A DNA stretch of 64,000 nucleotides from Chrysomallon squamiferum (Eukaryota; Mollusca; Gastropoda; Neomphalida; Peltospiridae): positions 9,992,086-10,056,085 of the forward strand of contig CM022676.1 of the NCBI GenBank assembly GCA_012295275.1, given 5' to 3'. Positions 13,176-26,109 of the stretch are shown piece after piece. A program made the translations under genes and the position numbers. The notes under the pieces were generated by a model. That model was not told the origin of the DNA. It saw only the letters and a program-made list of their open reading frames with translations, and made no database searches. Within the stretch, counting starts at the first letter, position 1. Each line of letters starts with the position of its first letter.

Positions 13176-13400
13176 ACTTGCAACATTGCAGCAGAAATTA
13201 TACTTGTTCATCCATGTGTATGGATGCTATCTCAACATATCCATTTTCTTGCAAAATGTTTTGGACAGTTACAAGTTACATGTTCATGATCAAATGTCCT
13301 GCTTATTAAGGCTGCCTAAATAAATTGTGGGTTCTGTTTGATCAACTTAATTGAAATGAAAACCTCTTTCATTATGAAACTGAGATTCTGATAGAAAAGA
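11100..13400. other. Intergenic, no gene seen
   Basis: AT-rich sequence of normal complexity with a long poly(T) run (about 13143-13171). Open frames here are 60-90 codons and dominated by F, Y and I residues from poly(T); none resembles a family and none shows splice-site support. Nothing else could be assigned. Confidence 0.5.
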
Positions 13401-16400
13401 TTACGTGAATATCTAATGATAAACTTGTTATGACTTTAAATGCTTAAGATGCTATTGTGTAACTTTACTAAATGAACAAATTAATCAGTTTTCAATTGTC
13501 TCTATTGTTCACTTTCATCTATCTGTGACAAGAAAAATGGTACCAAAATACAGTTTGCATCATACGGAATATGAATATTAATAAAACAAAATAATTATAT
13601 ATTCAATAAGTAGCTTTCCAATCTATCTGAAGCAACCTAATTACATAGATAAGTATAAATCATTTCTTATGATAAAGTGAAAACTAGGACTAGTTTTCAT
13701 TTTTCCAACACCATCATTGGTTATTCCGTTTTTGTTTCTGCTGTAATACATGATTGAATCAAAAATGAATTTGACGTGGTTGTCTTCAGAGAATAATGTC
13801 TTCAAGATTAAATAATTAATGTTTGGTATCCATGGATGAGGATTATTATTATTATTTGAGTTTTTTTCATTTTCATTTTTTGTTAAGTACATACTTCAGT
13901 ACAGATACAGAGTATATCAATACAGAGATAATTCTTGTTTAACAATGTGCCTTGTTTTATAATACAGTTCCCTCCCTTCCAAAATATATATCACACATTT
14001 TCTGTATTTAAAAATTGTTCAATGTAAACTTGTAAGTAAAATGTAAGTCCTCAGTTCCTTTCAGCATGCTGTTTTCTTTTATTGTAGAAGGTAGTTTTCC
14101 ATTCTAATTAGAGATAATTACATAGCAAGGCATAAATCATTTCTTGTGGTCAAGTGTGAAGCTAGGGTTAGTTTTCCATTTTTCAAACCCTATCATTCAT
14201 TATGTTGATCTTTTCTCCTGGAAACTGTTTCAAAGTTGTATCAAAATAAGGAGTTTAAGATGAAATAATTGTTTCTTTTTTATAGTATACCTTGATGAGG
14301 ATTAGGTTTTCTTGTTTGTTTTTGTCTTCTTCTTCTTCTTATTTTTATTATTATTATTACTGTATTTTGGTCATTAACTTCATATTTCAGTACAGCTACA
14401 AATTATACCACAACAGAAATAATTTGTTTTTAGCAGTGTACTTTTTTCTTACTACAAACCCCGCTTACTTCATATATATTTATCACAGTATTTCTGTAAA
14501 ATTGTTCAGTGTAAAATGTTAAGTAAAATTTAGCTAGTCAGTTGTCTTGAGCCTGCTAATTTCTCTTACTGTTTGTTATGAGCCGTGTATTTTTCAGTTA
14601 TTAATTGCAACAAGTAACACAAGCTAGAATTTAAAAAGGATTATCTTAGCTTCTTTTTCAGTTATTCTATTTTCTTTTATAGAAATTACAAATAACAGTC
14701 CCTTCTTTGAGGTTTATGTTGGGAAACTGTCATAGTGAGAGACATTTAGATTTTTTATTTCTTTTTTATTTTGAATTTTTTTTTATTTATTTGTTCATTT
14801 ATTATTATAATAAGAAACAGATACAAAATAATCATTCAGATCCATGTTCCTGGTTATTTCTCAAAAGAATCCTGTATACTTTCAATAAGTAGCTTTCCAT
14901 TTTAATTGGAAATATCCTAATTTATGAGTAGTCACAAATTATTTCTTACGATCAGATGTAAACTAGGACTAGTTTTAATGTTTCAAAAACTGTCATTGGT
15001 TATTCGGTTTTTGTTTCTGCTGTAATGCACAATTGAATCAAAATGAAAGTTTTTTTTACTTTCAATAAGTAGCTTTCCATTTTATTTGGAAATATCCTGA
15101 TCACATGGCTGGTCACAAATTATTTCTTACAATAAAGTGAAAACTAGGACTAGTTTTCATTTTTCCAACACCATCATTGGTTATTCCGTTTTTGTTTCTG
15201 CTGTAATACACGATTGAATCAAAAATGAATTTGACGTGGTTGTCTTCAGAATCTATGAAAATAATGTCTTCAAGGTTAAATAATTTTAATTTGGATGAGG
15301 ATTATTTGTATTTGTTTTTTTCATTTTGCTTCTTTGTTAAGTATACATACTTCAATACAGATACAGAACATCATACAAAGAAGATCAGTGTTCAACAATG
15401 TGCTTTTTGTATGTTAAAATTCCTCTCCCCAAATATTTATCACACATTTTCTGTATTTAAAAATTGTTCAATGTAAACTTGTAAGTAAAATTTAAGTCCT
15501 CAGTTCCTTTCAGCCTGCTGTTTCCTTTTATTGTAAAATAGTCGGTTATATTCTCTGTAATTCAGTATGAAGTGCAACAAGTAATGCAAACAAAAATTTA
15601 AACATGATAATCTTAGCTTCTTTTACAGTTGTTTTATTTTCTTTCTTTTTTTAGGAATTATAAATAACATAGTCCTTCGTGGAGGTTATTGTTAAAGTTG
15701 AGAAATTGGGAAATTGTCATTGTGAGACATGTTTAGTTTGTTTACTATTATATTTTGAACATACATACATGTGAAATTTAATTTAATTTAATTTAATTTT
15801 ATTTTATTTTGCTTTTTTGTTCAAAGCATCAACTGAATTCACTTTTGGGCTTATTTTTCTCTCTGCTTTGACTTTGTAATGCTTAAGATGCTCTTGTGTG
15901 ACTTTTCTGACTGAAGTAATTACTGTTTTCCATTGTCACTATTATATAGTTTTGCATATCTGGAAGTGGTATCAAAATAAAGCCTATGTTGTGCTGAATA
16001 TGAATATTTATGAAACAAAAATAATTGTTCATTCACTTCCAGGTTTCATGTTGACTTCTTAAAACTTAATAATTAGCGTTCCATTCTATTTGGAAATAAG
16101 TTCATAGCTAACTGGCTGTTCTGCTTTTGTTTCTCCTGTAATATACAGTTGTATCAAATTGTATTTAACATTGCTAACTTCAGAATCCATAAAAATAATC
16201 TATTCAAGATGTAAATGGTTTTAATTTGATATCCCTTGATGAGGATTACGTTTGTATTTTTATTTATTTATTTATTTTCATTTTCATTTTTTGTTAAGTA
16301 CATACTTCAGTACAGATAGAGTATATCAATACAGAGATAATTCATGTTTAACAATGTGCCTTGTTTATAATAGTTATCTCCCTTTCAAAATATCTATCAC

Positions 16401-18452
16401 ATTATTTCTGTAAAAATTGTTCAAATTACAATTTAGAAAAATAGAAATCCTCAGTTATATCTGTATTGCAACAAGTAACATAAGTATTATTTTAGCTCCT
16501 TTTTCAGTTATTTTCTTTTCATTTATAGAAATTATAGATAACGTAGTACCTTCATTGAGATTTTTGTCAAAGTTGGTTTTTGGCACAGTGAAAAATATTA
16601 AGGTTGTTTACTTTTTTTTAATGTTTTCATATTTTATTTATTTATTATTAAACATAAATATGATGTAGTTGTTCATTCAGTTCCAGGTTTCTGGTTTATA
16701 TTTCAAGACGATAATTATTTTTATTTAATAAGTAGCTTTGTTTCTATTTTGAAATATCCTAATTACATATCTAAGCATAAATCATTTCTTATGATCAAAT
16801 GGAAGCTTGCACTAGTTTTCATTCTTAGAACACAGTCATTGGTTATTCCGTTTTTGTTTCTGCTGTAATACACAAAGAAAACAAAATAAATTTGATGTGG
16901 TTATCTTCAGAATCCATGAAAATAATGTTTTCAAAGTTAAATAATTTTAATTTGGTATGATTGGAGGAGGATTTTTGATTTTATTTTTTTTTTTTTTTTT
17001 TCCCCCTTTTGCCTGTTTGCTAAGTACTGATTTCATTACAGATACAGATTATATCAATACAGATATAATTGATGTTTAACAATGAGCCTTTTCAATACTC
17101 TAATTACCCCCACATTTATCACAAGTTTTCTGTATTTAAAAATTGTTCAATGTAAACTTGTAAGTGAAATTAAGTTCTCAGCTGTTTTCAGCCTGCTATT
17201 TTCTTCTGTTGCAGAATAGCAGGTTATATTCTGTAAGTTATTAATTGCAACAACAAAGTTAGAATTTAGAAATGATTGTTTTAGCTGCTTAATCAGTTAT
17301 TTTTTAGTTGTTTATTTATTTATTTATTTTTTTTTTAGTCATTAAATAAAACAGTGTCCTTTCATGGAGGTTACAGTCAGTTGATCAATTGTCATAGTAA
17401 GACATTTTTAGATGTTTTGATTATTTTATTTTATTTTATTTTATTTATATTTATTGGTTACTCTTTTTTTTTTTTTTTTTTTTTCAAGACATTTGTATAC
17501 TACAGCATGATCTCTTCAGTGGATTAACTGAACTTTGTTGATTGATGTTTTCTTACTCTGATTTAATTTTTATAATGCTTAAGATTTTCTTGTGTAACTT
17601 TCCAGATTTAAATTAGTTTTCCATTGTCACTATTATTCTGTTTTGTATATTTGTGGCAATGGAAATGATATCAAAATAAAGCTTATGTCATACTGAAGAT
17701 AAATATTTATAAAATGCAAATATGAGCCAGTCATTTGTTCACTTCCAATTTTCTCTGTTTCTTCTTGAAACAAGAGAATCATTTAAACATTATTAAGTAC
17801 CTTTCCATTCTGTTTGAAAATATCCTAAATACGTAACAAGTCGTAAATTATTTCTTATGATGATGTGGAAACTAGCACAAGTTTTCATTCTTAAAATGCC
17901 ATCATTGGTTATTCCGCTTTTGTTTCTCAATTGTATCAAAATGTATTGCACATGGTTAACATGAATAGATAAACATAATCTATTCAAGATGTAAATGATT
18001 TTAGTTGGATATCCCTTGATGTTGATTACTTTTTCATTATTATATTTATTTATTTTGCTTGTTTGTTAAGTAAATAGTTCTGTACAGATTGTATCAGTAT
18101 AAATATAATCCATGTTTAATAATGTGCCTGTTTTATATTATAATTCCTTCTCTCTTCTGAATTATTTCTGTTTAAAAAGTATTCAGTGTAAAACTGTAAA
18201 TAAAATTTATCAGTTGGCCCTCAGTCTGAATTATTGTAAATGTGTAAATAAGTTATTAATTTAAAAATGATTATTTGCTTATTTTTCAGCTCTATTTTTT
18301 AATATTTTTTTTTAAATAAAAATTTATATACACTTTTATATGTGATAATGTATAGTTTACGTCAAAGTTGAGAAATCAGGACACTGCCATAGTGAGACAT
18401 TTTTAGATTGTTTACTTCTTTTATATTTATTATTATTATTATTAAATTTTTT

Positions 18453-18487
<35 letters not shown>

Positions 18488-18850
18488 CAAAACATTTGTA
18501 CACTATAACTCGATCTCTGGAATGGATTATTTTTGTCTCTGCTTTAACTCTGTAAAGCTTAAGATGTTTTTGTGTGACTTTTCTGTCTGAAGACGTTATT
18601 CCATTGTCAAAATTATTCAGTTTGTTATATCTGTCGCGATGAAAGTTACATCAAAAGAAAGATTTTTTTATATATTATTATTATTATTATTATTATTATT
18701 TTTTTTTTTTTTTTTTTGCCTCTAGACTTAGTCATTTGTACCAAAGTGGTTAAAAATATTTCAAATATTTTCTATTATATTTTGGATTCGTTTAATTAAT
18801 TTCTCATGACATTTTCTTTTTTTTTTTTTTTTTTTTTTTAATATTCGTTT
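13400..18850. repeat. Second, degenerate higher-order tandem array (about 6-7 copies)
   Basis: A unit of roughly 0.7-1.3 kb recurs with insertions and deletions. The best landmark is TCATTGGTTATTCCG followed by TTTTTGTTTCTGCTGTAAT, at about 13715, 14993, 15176, 16837 and 17900, with weaker versions near 14198 and 16118. A second landmark, GTATTTAAAAATTGTTCA plus ATGTAAACTTGTAAGT, occurs near 14005, 15455 and 17136, with weaker versions near 14505 and 16405. A third, TTAAGTACATACTTCAGTAC, occurs near 13885 and 16296. Poly(T) and ATT runs (16986, 17467, 18450, 18680, 18815) are inserted in several units. No coding region was found. Confidence 0.75.
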
Positions 18851-19400
18851 CAGTTTAGTTTTTTTCATATGTCATGGGTGTATGTAACAATTTTTTTTTT
18901 TCTTATTTGTAGATAATGTACATAATAAATCTTTATGTAACAACAATAAACAAACTAAAACAATTTCTAAAATCTTGTTCTCTGTTGACATGTCAGTGAA
19001 AAAACAACTAAAACAATTTAAAAAAAAAAAAAAACGTTTTGTGTGCTCTGTTAACATGTCATTTCCAAGTAATATTAGCTATGTAAATAAAAAATCTTTT
19101 TGTGCATTTATAGTCGTATTTTGCAATTTGTTGATGGTTCAGCTTTTTTATTTTATGTACATCTGCTTATAAAATATAAATGGATTTTTTTTTTTTTTAA
19201 GTTAGGTCCAGTTCTGCGATATATCATTAAATTAAAAAAAATAAATATAAAAAATCCAATTTGAAAAACTTTTGATTCCAAGCATTTTGGTTAAGGGATT
19301 TGAAATGAGTTGCATTAATACTATTAGTGAAAAAATAAATAAAATAATAACGTACTTGTTGCATTAACAGAAGTATCACCACCTCAAGAAGTATACTAGA
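18850..19400. other. Intergenic with A/T homopolymers, no gene seen
   Basis: Contains poly(T) at about 18891 and 19185 and poly(A) at about 19020. Short frames on both strands near 18870-19170 are driven by those runs. A duplicated phrase around TGTTGACATGTCA (about 18981) and TGTTAACATGTCA (about 19049) is the only internal structure noted. Confidence 0.45.
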
Positions 19401-20345
19401 AATTGTATTAGTAGATGCTCTAAAAGTAGTATTAGTAGCAGTAGTGTACAGTTACTGCTACTACAACTACTACTACTACTGCTATCAAAAATAACAACAG
19501 CAGCAACAACACTGAAGCATTTAAAAAGGAAATGGTGGTAATGGTTGCAGTGTGGTAATAATAATACTACACAACCATCATATTAATAACTGATGATAAA
19601 CCAACCATTACAACCATTAGTATTCTTGTTTAATGGTGATTACCATTAAACAGTTACTACCACCAGGTTCTTGCATTCTGTTACTTGTGGTGGTAACGCT
19701 GCTAGAGCACTAGTATTTTAGTATTCGGTCATAACATGGTCAGTGAACCAGTATAAGTTTTATGTGAGTATTGTCACCACAGTTAACATTTTACTACACA
19801 ACTATTAGGAATCTACTACTGATGCTGATAACACTTCCACTATAACTAACATTATACTACTGCAGATTACAGTACACGGTTAGTACACCATTAGTCAGTT
19901 TAGTGTTATACACTGTCCAGTACTACTACTGCACTATTAGTCTACTACATCTAATAGTGGTAATACTACTATCACCACTATTAATATACTACTACATCTG
20001 ATAGTGATACTACTACTACAACTATTAGTATTCTACTGCATCTGATAGTGATACTACTACTACAACTATTAGTATTCTACTATATCTGATAGTGATACTA
20101 CTACTACAACTATTACTATTGCATTATTTATCCTAATAGTAATATCACTACTACAACTATAAATATTCTGCTACTTCTGCTGCTGATGATACTACTACAA
20201 CTATTACTATCACATTATTTATCCTAATAGTAATGTCACTACTACAACTATAAATATTCTGCTACTTCTGCTACTGATGATGCTACTACAACTATTAGTA
20301 TTCTGCTAACTTTTCTGGTCGTATTAGTATTAAATATTACTGCCA
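19400..20345. repeat. TAC-rich minisatellite with 44-bp and 91-bp units (left outer arm)
   Basis: Begins as loosely ordered TACTAC/ACTATTAG text and becomes regular. A 44-bp unit starting TCTGATAGTGATACTACTAC recurs at 19997, 20041 and 20085. A 91-bp unit around TCCTAATAGTAAT recurs at 20131 and 20222. The reverse complements of both units form the array at 47.1-48.56 kb, so this is the outer end of an inverted duplication. Confidence 0.88.
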
Positions 20346-21076
20346 CTGTTATTACAAAAGCTACTAGAACGATTAATAATCGTCTACGGCCATGAAAGAT
20401 ATGCACTTTTTTTTTTAAATATTAATTAAAACGTCTATTCGTTTTTATGAGTGTTAGACAAACTCTACACTGTCACATAAAATGCGTATAGATTGCAGTG
20501 ATGTTATTTACTGAAAAGAAAACATGCTTTGCCAAGAACCGTGAAAACCACTGCGCTTGTAATATGCTACCAGTAAAAGGAAGAATGAAAAGCATATTCG
20601 TTTAAAGACGCATTTGATATACATATACGAGTTTTTTGTTCTCGATATACGTAATATGAGCCTACTATAATGCAATCATAAAATAAACTCTCTGAAAAGT
20701 AGGTAATAACAATCGAATATTTTTATTTTTAATTATTTTTATTTTTTTTTTTCGTGAACTGAGTATAGAGAAAATAACGATTTATGGGTGCACCACCAAC
20801 TTTATAACAATAAGAAAAAGAAAGACGATATATAGTAATTGTCCACACTGATTCACAAAAGTATAATCTACCCTTATCATATAAGGTTCCGAACGAGCAG
20901 CAACACAAAAGGAAACCCGGACACGATTAAGTGCAGTCAGAAGATTTACCCGCACAAGGTATGTACACATTTTTATAAATCTTGGAAACTGCTCTAAAAT
21001 AATGTTGTATTTATTTATTGTTACTATTATTAATTTTTAAAAATCTCTCTTTACTATTATAATGGCTGTTGCTGTT

Positions 21077-21108
<32 letters not shown>

Positions 21109-22312
21109 GGGGGGGGGGTATTGTTTAAATGTAATTTTATACAAATATGTAGTACATGTATAAGGACCATTTTGGAAAAAGCCATATGGACATTGCGTTT
21201 GATTCATAAACAAGAATCAAGACTTCCATCCTTACCTTTGATTTACTAAATAACCCTAAGAATTAAAACAATTACACACTTTGTGTATTCAGTAGTGTAT
21301 TTTTTTTTAAATTATTTTTTCTTCTAATTAATATTTCATTACTGATAACCTCCGTGTCTCTATAATATTTTTAAAATTTGACTAACTTACATGAAATAAA
21401 AGATGAAGAATTGGAGAAAAGATTAATAATAATAATAATAATAATAAATAATAATAATAATAATAATAATAATAAAGAAAGAAAGAAAGAAAGAATAATA
21501 AGAAGCAGGATAGAAGCAACAAGAAGAAGAAAGCTTTACGATTTGCTACTCTGTTAATATAAATATTCGAGACACTGCTTCACAAGAATATTCTTTTATC
21601 ACAAACAACATTTACCTTATTTATCTACCTTCCTACCTATCTATCTACCTACCTACCAACCTACTATCTCTATCTGTCTATCATCTACCCACCTTTCTAT
21701 CTCTATCTATATAATCTATCTGTCTACATACCTAACTACCTATCTGTCTGTCTTTGTATGTATCTATGTATCTATCTATATGTGGGGAATAATGCATATT
21801 TTTAAAATTTGACTTGAAAACACTAGTCTTGGGGGACATCAAGTTTTTAAAATTTGACTTGAAAACACTAGTCTTGGGGGACATCAAGTTTTTAAAATTT
21901 GACTTGAAAACACTAGTCTTGGGGGACATCAAGTTTTTAAAATTTGACTTGAAAACACTAGTCTTGGGGACATCAAGTTTTTAAAATTTGACTTGAAAAC
22001 ACTAGTCTTGGGGACATCAAGTTTTTAAAATTTTAATTTATTTCTCCCCCGGCCACATTCTTAATATCAATGATTATGTTCTTAGCTAAATGCGAGAGGT
22101 TTTATTTCGATAACAATGGAAACATGTAGCAAAACTCAGTTCTCTGCATATCTGAATAGAAATTAGAAATATAACTGACACGTGCACTTGTAACGTGATG
22201 GGTGTATCTAATGTTTCGTTTATCAGTTGTAATCCGGGACGATTTGTTACCTTTTATTTCTCCAGTTACGTAAAATCTGTTTGTCACGGATAGTAATTGT
22301 CGTAGATTTATA

Positions 22313-22344
<32 letters not shown>

Positions 22345-22680
22345 ACACAAACTTATACACACACATGAACACGAAAAGACAATAATCGAATGCAGCTATG
22401 ATTTTTTTTCAAGGAAAAAAAAAATCTGTTCTCAAGAAGACTTAGCCATACTGGTATTGCATTTAAAATGCTTATCTGTTTAAACTACCTCAGTAATATT
22501 CGAGTCCTTTCACGTAGATAAGCTAACATTTAATAAAATGAGTTTTGACGTTTCTTGAACTCTGAAAGGTAACCTTTAGCTTCTGAAGGTAACCTTCAAA
22601 GAACTCAGAACTGACTTAAATGTGCCTTTATTATCTTTCATTGTAACACTCAAAAGTCTGTTTTTGTGTGTATCTATGTG
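20345..22680. repeat. Outer inverted duplication, left arm
   Basis: Most of this segment matches, in reverse complement, 45.04-47.13 kb. Examples are the phrase TCTACACTGTCACATAAAATGCG (about 20464), mirrored near 46985, the phrase GATTACAACTGATAAACGA of the right arm (about 45461), mirrored near 22220, and the CTTCAAAGAACTC/GAGTTCTTCGAAGG pair (about 22590/45095). The pairing coordinates sum to about 67,500-67,700, so the arms are collinear with small indels. No gene is visible; the 86-codon - strand frame at 22102-22362 has a counterpart in the right arm (+ 45339-45614) but looks like shared noncoding sequence. Confidence 0.82.
21798..22030. repeat. 45-bp minisatellite, five copies
   Basis: Unit TTTGACTTGAAAACACTAGT plus CTTGGGGGACATCAAG-type tail, five almost identical copies; the last two lack one G (44 bp). 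Single, diverged copies of the same unit exist at about 22790, 32690 and (inverted) 45670, so the expansion occurred only in this copy of the duplicated segment. Confidence 0.93.
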
Positions 22681-22960
22681 TCTGTATAGATGTGGGGAAT
22701 AATGCATATTTCTAAACGTATTTAGTCTGCGGGTGTGTTCATTTTATTAAAATCGATTTACAGATAATTAGAAAGCATTAATACATCTGACTTTAAAACA
22801 CTAGCCTTAGGGACATTAAGCTTTTACAATTTTAATATCTCTTTACTATTATTATTATTATTATTATTATTGTTGTTATTGAAGTTGTTATTGTTGTATT
22901 TATTTTCTATTTTTCAAAAAGATTTAAATATAATTTTATATAGACAAGCATATGCACGCC

Positions 22961-23004
<44 letters not shown>

Positions 23005-23157
23005 ACACTGAACACCTGTATCCGTTATCTGAAAGACGAATAATTATTTTTATTTGGGTCAGGATTTAAATTTTAGACTGTTAATGTTTTTTATTATCTG
23101 TTTATAAGAAAGCCACCGGTAAGCTGGTTTCTTAATTGCGCGCATGCCAGAATATTA

Positions 23158-23207
<50 letters not shown>

Positions 23208-23365
23208 CTAACCTGAGAGTATTATTAACTGCTAGCGTTGTAACTGCTGTTGCCCAAAACAGTAAAATACTAACTTTGAAGAATAAAGTTGTTATTTTTT
23301 ATTCTATTTTTAAAGATATTATTATTATTATTATTATTATTATTTTTTTTAATATTATATATTGC
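22315..23365. repeat. Microsatellites: (TA)n, (CA)n, (GT)n, (ATT)n
   Basis: Dinucleotide and trinucleotide runs at about 22315-22343 (TA), 22849-22870 (ATT), 22966-23002 (CA), 23160-23204 (GT) and 23319-23348 (ATT). The text between them is AT-rich with no gene; a relic copy of the 45-bp unit and its flank lies near 22690-22830. Confidence 0.85.
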
Positions 23366-24110
23366 TAACGCCACATTATACTCACCTAACCAGTTTTGTA
23401 CAAACCCCAATAGCTGAAAAATAGTTATATATTCTAAAATCAATTCACTTTGCTTTTCCTTATTTTATTTTTTGTTTTTTCCTGATTTGAAATTTAATAT
23501 TTTTTCTCTCGTAAAGTATATTTATCTATTTATCTATTTATCCATCGATCAATATCTACACTGTCGTATGTTATGTACGTATGTATCTGTGTGTTTTCTA
23601 TCTATCTAAACTATTTAAAAATTATTGCCATAAATACTTTTTTTTTTTTTTTTTTTTTAAATGGTTGCCATAAATAATGGCATTTAAAAAAAAAAAAAAA
23701 AAAGTTGCATAAACACGTGTTGCACATGTTAAAAAGATAAGTTAAAAAAAAAATTAAAAAAAAATTAATAAATTAAAAAAATTCATTCACAATTTATTCA
23801 TCATGTTTTAGATCAGTTTTATATTAGAATAAATAAAGGAAATCTGTATTATACATAAAAAAGTTTTTCTTTTTTTTTTTTTTTAACAAATAATACTTTA
23901 TGTTTAGCTAACAAAAATAAATAATACGTTAGGCAGGGTTGACAAAAAATAAAATAATCCATTCCATACACACAAAGAAAAATAAATAATATTTTAACAA
24001 AAGTGTCCCTCCTTCATGACAGGGACACAAATTAGAGACATTTAAAAAAAAAAAAAAAAAAAAACCTCTGTAATTTACGATTTTTATATAATACCAGTAC
24101 CCACAACAAA
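23366..24110. other. Intergenic, A/T homopolymers, no gene seen
   Basis: Dominated by poly(A)/poly(T) runs (about 23638-23658, 23687-23703, 23870-23884, 24044-24064). Nothing codes convincingly; the 85-codon - strand frame at 23929-24186 includes a long F run. Confidence 0.45.
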
Positions 24111-24175
24111 CACAGATCATCATGACCTGGTTTTGCCAAGCCATGATCTTGCTTGGATACCCTATAACACAGTTT

Positions 24176-24284
24176 TCACTGATCATATCGCGTTTGAAAC
24201 CCGAAAAGAGTTCTCACGTCTGCGTTTGGTTGACCTCGGGTCGCAATCTGGCCGTTTCGACAAATACACAACACTACGCATGCG
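24176..24284 (-). CDS. Tentative second exon of a small unknown gene, in a GC-richer patch
   Basis: A patch at 24110-24330 stands out from its surroundings by balanced base composition and several CpGs. On the - strand a pyrimidine-rich tract ends in CTACACAG (AG at 24286-24285), after which 36 codons (including stop TGA 24178-24176) stay open, ending ...GFQTRYDQ. Its entry phase fits the exit phase of the candidate first exon at 26165-26235, giving a 59-residue product. No family is recognised, a phase match has a one-in-three chance, and the patch may instead be a retroposed sequence with a + strand A-tail (24317 onward). Low confidence. Confidence 0.15.
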
Positions 24285-24449
24285 CTGTGTAGTGCAGGAA
24301 AAGAAAGACGCCATTGAAAAAAAAAAAAAAATAAAATAAAATATATCGTTAAAAAAAAAAAAATAGAATAAAAAATAGAATAAAAAAAAAATAGAATAAA
24401 AATGCTGTCGTGTTTTGAAGAAAGGAAATCCAAATCGGTATAATAAAAA

Positions 24450-24463
24450 AAAAAATAATGATG

Positions 24464-24517
<54 letters not shown>

Positions 24518-24825
24518 TTAATATTATAATAATAAGAAGAAGAAAAAAAAGAGAAATGACATCAACAACAATAATAATAATAATAACAAAACAGCAGTAA
24601 CAGCAACAACAATAACAATAACAGCAGCAGCAGCAACAACAACGATAATAACAACAACAACAGCAACAGCAATAACAGTAACAGCAGCAACAACAATAAG
24701 AACAATAACAGCAGCAGCAACAACAATAATAACAGCAGACCCAAAAGCAACAATAACAACAACAAACAACAATATCGACAAGCACAACAAAGACAAAAGC
24801 AGTAATAATAGTAATAATATGCCAT
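24450..24825. repeat. Trinucleotide-rich tract (AAT)n then AAC/AGC-rich
   Basis: Pure AAT from about 24463 to 24515, then interrupted AAC, AGC and AAT triplets to about 24825. Long frames on the - strand (poly-C, -L, -V residues) are artefacts of the triplet period. Confidence 0.9.
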
Positions 24826-25375
24826 GAGATAGACAATATTGAATTCACTTGTCATACAAACAGTAATACTAACAACACTAACAAAATGGCCATTCCATAG
24901 CTACACAGAGATACGATAGAACGAATAAACAGATATTTGTTAGTGAAACTGATGTATGGGAGAATTACCGAGGCCTGTCGACTGGAAACTACCTTTAATG
25001 CATTCCAGTAGAAATCATAAGTAAGTTTTACCATCTGTACAGTTGATAAAAAACAAAAAAAAAACAAAAAAAACAACAACGAAATCCTAAAAAAACAACA
25101 ACAAAAAAAACGAACAACAGAAGCAAATACAATTTCTGTATTCGGGATCAGTAGCGTATTTTTTTATTATTATTATTTTTTTTTTGTTTTGTTTGTTTGT
25201 TCTCCATTAATTATTATTTCATTACAGGCAACATATGTGTTCTGTGTCATATTTAAAATTTATTTCCCTCTAAATCGCTTTCCAACAAAGGATTATATCA
25301 GACTGCCTGGTAAAATACTTAATACTAGATATTTATAATATTATAATATAGGATTAAAACTGTACGTTACATTTG
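24826..25375. other. Intergenic, no gene seen
   Basis: AT-rich sequence with A-rich (about 25050-25115) and T-rich (about 25160-25200) runs. No supported feature. Confidence 0.45.
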
Positions 25376-25377
25376 CG

Positions 25378-26071
25378 TTATCTATCTATCTGTCTATCTA
25401 TCTAAATAACTATCTGTTTGTCTATCTATATCTATCTATATTTATCTATTTATCTATCTAAATAACTATCTATCTGTCTATCTAAATAACTATCTGTTTG
25501 TCTATCTATATCTATCTATATTTATCTATTTATCTATCTAAATAACTATCTATCTATCTAAATAACTATCTATATCTATCTATATTTAACTATTTATCTA
25601 TCTAAATAACTGTCTATCTATATCTATCTATATTTATCTATCTAAATAACTATCTGTCTGTCTATCTATATCTATCTATATTTATCTATCTAAATAACTA
25701 TCTGTCTGTCTATCTATATCTATCTATATTTATCTATCTAAATAACTATCTATCTATCTATATCTATCTATATTTATCTATTTATCTATCTAAATAACTA
25801 TATATCTATCTATCTATCTATCTAAATAACTATCTATCTATCTGTCTATCTAAATAACTATCTGTCTGTCTATCTATATCTATCTATCTTTATCTATCTA
25901 AATAACTATCTGTCTATCTATATCTATCTATATTTATCTATCTAAATAACTCTATCCATCTGTCTATCTAAATAACTATCTGTCTATCTATATCTATCTA
26001 TATTTATCTATCTAAATAACTATCTATCTATCTATATCTATCTATATTTATCTATTTATCTATCTAAATAA

Positions 26072-26103
<32 letters not shown>

Positions 26104-26108
26104 ATATC
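25378..26108. repeat. Compound (TATC)n array with AAATAAC interruptions
   Basis: About 730 bp of TATC/TGTC tetranucleotides regularly broken by AAATAACTATC and TATATTTATC, so that a longer unit of about 50-60 bp (TCTAAATAACTATC...TATATCTATC) is itself repeated. It ends abruptly at the GC-richer island beginning near 26110. Confidence 0.93.
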
Positions 26109-26109
26109 A

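Noticed and set aside
22102-22362. 86-codon frame conserved between the two outer arms (partner 45339-45614)
   Set aside because: Its conservation is explained by the segmental duplication; it starts in a TA microsatellite and shows no domain.
24183-24855. Long - strand frames rich in C, L, V or Y
   Set aside because: They follow the AAT/AAC/AGC triplet tract; every frame of such a tract is open, and the residues are single-codon runs.
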